Positions 5,449-7,507 of a stretch of 7,507 nucleotides of DNA are shown piece by piece. Source of the DNA: an uncultured Anaerolineae bacterium (GTDB taxonomy: Bacteria > Chloroflexota > Anaerolineae > Anaerolineales > Villigracilaceae); contig CAINXK010000523.1 in NCBI GenBank assembly GCA_903854805.1, positions 1-7,507 of the forward strand, in the 5' to 3' direction. The notes below the pieces were generated by a model. The model ran no database searches, was not told the DNA's origin, and was given only the letters and a program-made list of their open reading frames with translations. Position 1 is the first letter of the stretch. Every line of letters begins with the position of its first letter. A program made the translations under genes and the position numbers.

Positions 5449-5696
5449 AGCGCAATAGTCTATCTCGATTTTATAGACTGGCCCCGGTATTTTTGATGGG
5501 GTGACGAGGATGAGGGTTCTCCATCGCGGGATGGAGTTAACTGGCTTGACTTGCTTTTTTAGGTTAATGGCAGGTTGAGCAAGGAAAATCGAATGATCAG
5601 CGGATGCCCTCCGGGAGAGCCACTCCCGAACAAATTTCCCTCCAAATTAAGCTCGTTGTAAAAAGCCAGCAGAGTAATCCGCGGGACAAAACACGT
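5449..5696 (+). ncRNA. glmS ribozyme: glmS self-cleaving ribozyme/riboswitch with an inserted two-hairpin segment
   Basis: This RNA in the glmS leader uses glucosamine-6-phosphate as cofactor to cut itself and lower glmS expression. The predicted cut is between A5449 and G5450 in AGCGC. P1 is AGTCTAT (5457-5463) with ATAGACT (5473-5479). P2 is GCCCCG (5481-5486) with TGGGGT (5497-5502). The core TGACGAGGATG (5502-5512), ATCGAAT (5588-5594) and GCGGATGCC (5600-5608) match the B. subtilis ribozyme as I recall it. P3 is GAGGG (5512-5516) with CCCTC (5607-5611), and P3.1 is CGGGAG (5612-5617) with CTCCCG (5623-5628). A GTAA-capped stem (5666-5685) followed by GGACAAA (5684-5690) fits P4.1; it has two mismatches, and P4 is weak. 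About 67 nt (5519-5586) between GGTT and AATCGAAT are extra. The position 94 bp before glmS supports the call. Confidence 0.92.
5519..5580 (+). other. Two-hairpin insertion within the glmS ribozyme core
   Basis: Hairpin A is CTCCATC (5519-5525) with GATGGAG (5530-5536), seven perfect pairs around a GCGG loop. Hairpin B is GCTTGACTTGC (5544-5554) with GCAGGTTGAGC (5570-5580), eleven pairs including three G-U, around a 15-base T-rich loop. In the B. subtilis and B. anthracis ribozymes, as I recall them, this point has no spacer, so this is a peripheral expansion. Confidence 0.75.
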
Positions 5697-5776
5697 GGCA
5701 TGGCAGAACATGCTCAAATTGCGTTCAGCGTGTTGTCTGAAAGCAGTTGGACATGCATCAAATATTTTTTATTGTT

Positions 5777-5782
5777 GGAGGA
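5777..5782 (+). promoter_or_regulatory. Ribosome binding site of glmS
   Basis: GGAGGA lies seven bases before the ATG at 5790. It sits downstream of the ribozyme, so cleavage at 5449/5450 leaves it on the 3' product; control would act through mRNA decay rather than loss of this site. The stretch 5697-5776 between ribozyme and this site shows only a small GCATG/CATGC hairpin (5698-5713) and nothing else I can name. Confidence 0.85.
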
Positions 5783-5789
5783 ATTCCCT

Positions 5790-7507
5790 ATGTGTGGAAT
5801 CGTGGCATATATCGGCTCGCGTGACGCGGCGCCGATCATTCTCAATGGTTTAAAACGGCTTGAATATCGTGGTTACGATTCGGCCGGCATCGCAGTCTTA
5901 GAAGATGGAAATATCGAAATCCGGCGGGCAGCCGGAAAGCTTGTCAACCTGGAAAAACTGGTGGCAAGTCAACCCGTCAGTGGACAACCTGGGATCGGTC
6001 ATACACGCTGGGCAACCCATGGCGCACCATCTGCCCGCAATGCACATCCTCACCTTGGTAATTCTGGACGAGTGGTGGTTGTGCACAACGGTATCGTCGA
6101 AAATTTTTTGGAATTAAAGGATGAATTGAGCGCTGAAGGCGTACAGTTCAACTCAGATACCGATACTGAAACCATCGTGCATCTCGTCGAGCGATACCAA
6201 TCGACTGGTCTGAACCTGACCGAGGCAGCCCGTAAGACCATTCAACAGATCCGAGGCGCGCATGGGATTGTACTGATGAGCGCAGATGAACCCGATAAAA
6301 TCGTTTGCGCGCGAATAGGAAATGCCGGTGGGGTAGTCATCGGCCTGGGCGAAGGGGAAAATTTCATTGCTTCAGATATCCCAGCCATCCTGGAACACAC
6401 CAGGCGAGTCATCTTCCTAGAATCACGTCAGATGGCCATCCTGACCAGGAATTCTTTGCGCGTGGAGACCATTGAAGGAATTGCAATCGAGCCACAAATT
6501 CACACGGTCTCGTTTGATCCGGTAGCCGCTGAAAAAGGCGAATACCGGCATTTCATGCAAAAAGAAATCCACGAGCAGGTACGCTCGCTGACCGATACCC
6601 TGGCCGGCCGGGTGGATTTTCAAAACGGGAAAATACGCCTGCCAGAATTGAATTTAACCGCAGATATCGCCAGGCGCATCCAGAAGATCTACATCACGGC
6701 CTGTGGTACAGCTGCCTACGCCGGCATGGTCGGGAAGATCCTGCTCGAAAAAATTGCGCGGGTGCCGGTTGAAGTAGTCATCGGCTCCGAATTTCGCTAT
6801 AGCGACCCGATCGTGGATGAAAACACGGTGGTACTTGCCATTTCACAATCAGGCGAAACCGCTGACACCCTGGCAGCCATGGAAGAAGGCCGGAAAAAAG
6901 GCGCCCTGATCTGGAGTATTGTCAACGCGCTTGGCTCGCAAGCCATGCGAGTCGCCGACGGCAGTATAGCCATGCAAAGTGGTCCAGAAATCGGCGTAGC
7001 GTCCACCAAAGCATTTACTGCACCCCTGGTGGATCAATACATGCTGGCAATCCTGCTTGCAGATCTGCGCGGCGTGATTGATGAGAAAACTCGCAAAAAA
7101 CTGGTGGCTGACCTTAGGCTTGTGCCTGACCTGGTTGGTCGCACCCTTCAACGCGAACCGGACGTAGAAAAGGTCGCCTATGCGCTCAAAAACATTCGCG
7201 ACTGCCTGTACCTGGGCCGTGGCATCAACATGCCCATCGCGTATGAGGGAGCGCTAAAACTCAAAGAAATCTCTTATGTACACGCTGAAGGTTACCCAGC
7301 CGGGGAGATGAAGCATGGCCCAATTGCGCTCATTGATCAGAATATGCCAGTGGTATGCATTGCCCCCAACGATCCATGGCACGAAAAAATGATCAGTCAG
7401 ATTCAGCAGGCCAAAGCCCGCCAGGGAACTGTAATCGCAGTCGCCACCGATGGGGACGAAATTATCCATGGCATGGCCGACCATACTCTCTGGGTACCAG
7501 ATTGCCC
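5790..7507 (+). CDS. glmS: Glutamine--fructose-6-phosphate aminotransferase (isomerizing), C-terminus cut by window edge
   Basis: The enzyme makes glucosamine-6-phosphate from fructose-6-phosphate and glutamine, the entry step to UDP-GlcNAc and cell-wall synthesis, in the cytoplasm. The start MCGIVAYIG carries Cys2, the N-terminal nucleophile after Met removal. The glutaminase domain also shows HTRWATHG and HNGIVEN (Asn100-Gly101). The sugar isomerase half has ACGTAAYAG (Cys305), SQSGETADT (352-360) and STKAFTA (405-411). The catalytic segment EGALKLKEISYVHAEGYPAGEMKHGP follows, with Lys490, Glu493 and His509 matching E. coli Lys485, Glu488 and His504. It is open for 572 codons with no stop; about 30-40 residues, including the C-terminal catalytic Lys, lie beyond the window. 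The GGAGGA site supports the start. The ribozyme upstream makes product feedback control likely. Confidence 0.98.
   Translation, partial: MCGIVAYIGSRDAAPIILNGLKRLEYRGYDSAGIAVLEDGNIEIRRAAGKLVNLEKLVASQPVSGQPGIGHTRWATHGAPSARNAHPHLGNSGRVVVVHNGIVENFLELKDELSAEGVQFNSDTDTETIVHLVERYQSTGLNLTEAARKTIQQIRGAHGIVLMSADEPDKIVCARIGNAGGVVIGLGEGENFIASDIPAILEHTRRVIFLESRQMAILTRNSLRVETIEGIAIEPQIHTVSFDPVAAEKGEYRHFMQKEIHEQVRSLTDTLAGRVDFQNGKIRLPELNLTADIARRIQKIYITACGTAAYAGMVGKILLEKIARVPVEVVIGSEFRYSDPIVDENTVVLAISQSGETADTLAAMEEGRKKGALIWSIVNALGSQAMRVADGSIAMQSGPEIGVASTKAFTAPLVDQYMLAILLADLRGVIDEKTRKKLVADLRLVPDLVGRTLQREPDVEKVAYALKNIRDCLYLGRGINMPIAYEGALKLKEISYVHAEGYPAGEMKHGPIALIDQNMPVVCIAPNDPWHEKMISQIQQAKARQGTVIAVATDGDEIIHGMADHTLWVPDC

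Noticed and set aside
5411..5495. Perfect AAGGAGG (5411-5417) followed by a 25-codon frame from GTG at 5419
   Set aside because: The GTG is only one base after the Shine-Dalgarno-like string, too close for initiation, and the frame runs through ribozyme P1 and P2; probably a chance purine run in the leader.
5905..6241. Short overlapping frames on both strands inside glmS
   Set aside because: The glmS frame is continuous and matches the family throughout; these are shadow frames.

Overview
The window looks like a chromosomal segment of a free-living bacterium, most likely a member of the Chloroflexota, class Anaerolineae. The clues are a surface protein with a very long Thr-Pro-rich tail (T-P-T-x-T pattern), a MurA with Asp in place of the catalytic-loop Cys, moderate GC content, and stand-alone TadE/TadG-like proteins next to a prepilin peptidase. 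The taxon is an inference from style, not from a database match.

Layout. Positions 1-414 (minus strand) hold the N-terminal part of murA, the first committed enzyme of peptidoglycan synthesis. A 108-bp divergent spacer follows, with a candidate promoter on each side; the rightward one would give an almost leaderless mRNA. On the plus strand come an A24-type prepilin peptidase (523-1308), a TadE-like protein (1390-2070), a TadG-like protein with a von Willebrand A domain (2091-3716), and a TadE-like protein with a roughly 270-residue Thr/Pro/Lys/Arg tail (3737-5329). The last three genes are 14-20 nt apart and probably form one transcription unit. That unit ends at a strong hairpin terminator with a perfect 19-bp stem (5340-5389).

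The 460-bp gap from 5330 to 5789 is not empty. It carries the terminator and a glmS ribozyme (about 5449-5696), followed by a good Shine-Dalgarno site and glmS (5790 to the window edge). The ribozyme keeps the core strings of the known family: AGCGC at the cleavage site, UGACGAGGAUG, AUCGAAU, GCGGAUGCC and GGACAAA. It also contains an extra segment of about 67 nt that folds into two hairpins inside the part enclosed by P3. It should sense glucosamine-6-phosphate, the GlmS product, and shut glmS down by self-cleavage.

How the genes fit together. The prepilin peptidase is the natural candidate to process the TadE/TadG-like proteins, which would form a disulphide-bearing, adhesive or structural surface assembly anchored in the membrane. 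No Flp pilin, TadA ATPase or TadB/TadC platform gene lies within the window. GlmS and MurA, on either side of this cluster, both feed cell-wall precursor synthesis: GlmS makes GlcN-6-P, which becomes UDP-GlcNAc, the substrate of MurA. The most noteworthy items are the expanded ribozyme, the Asp-type MurA and the vWA/TadG plus Thr-Pro-tail surface system.
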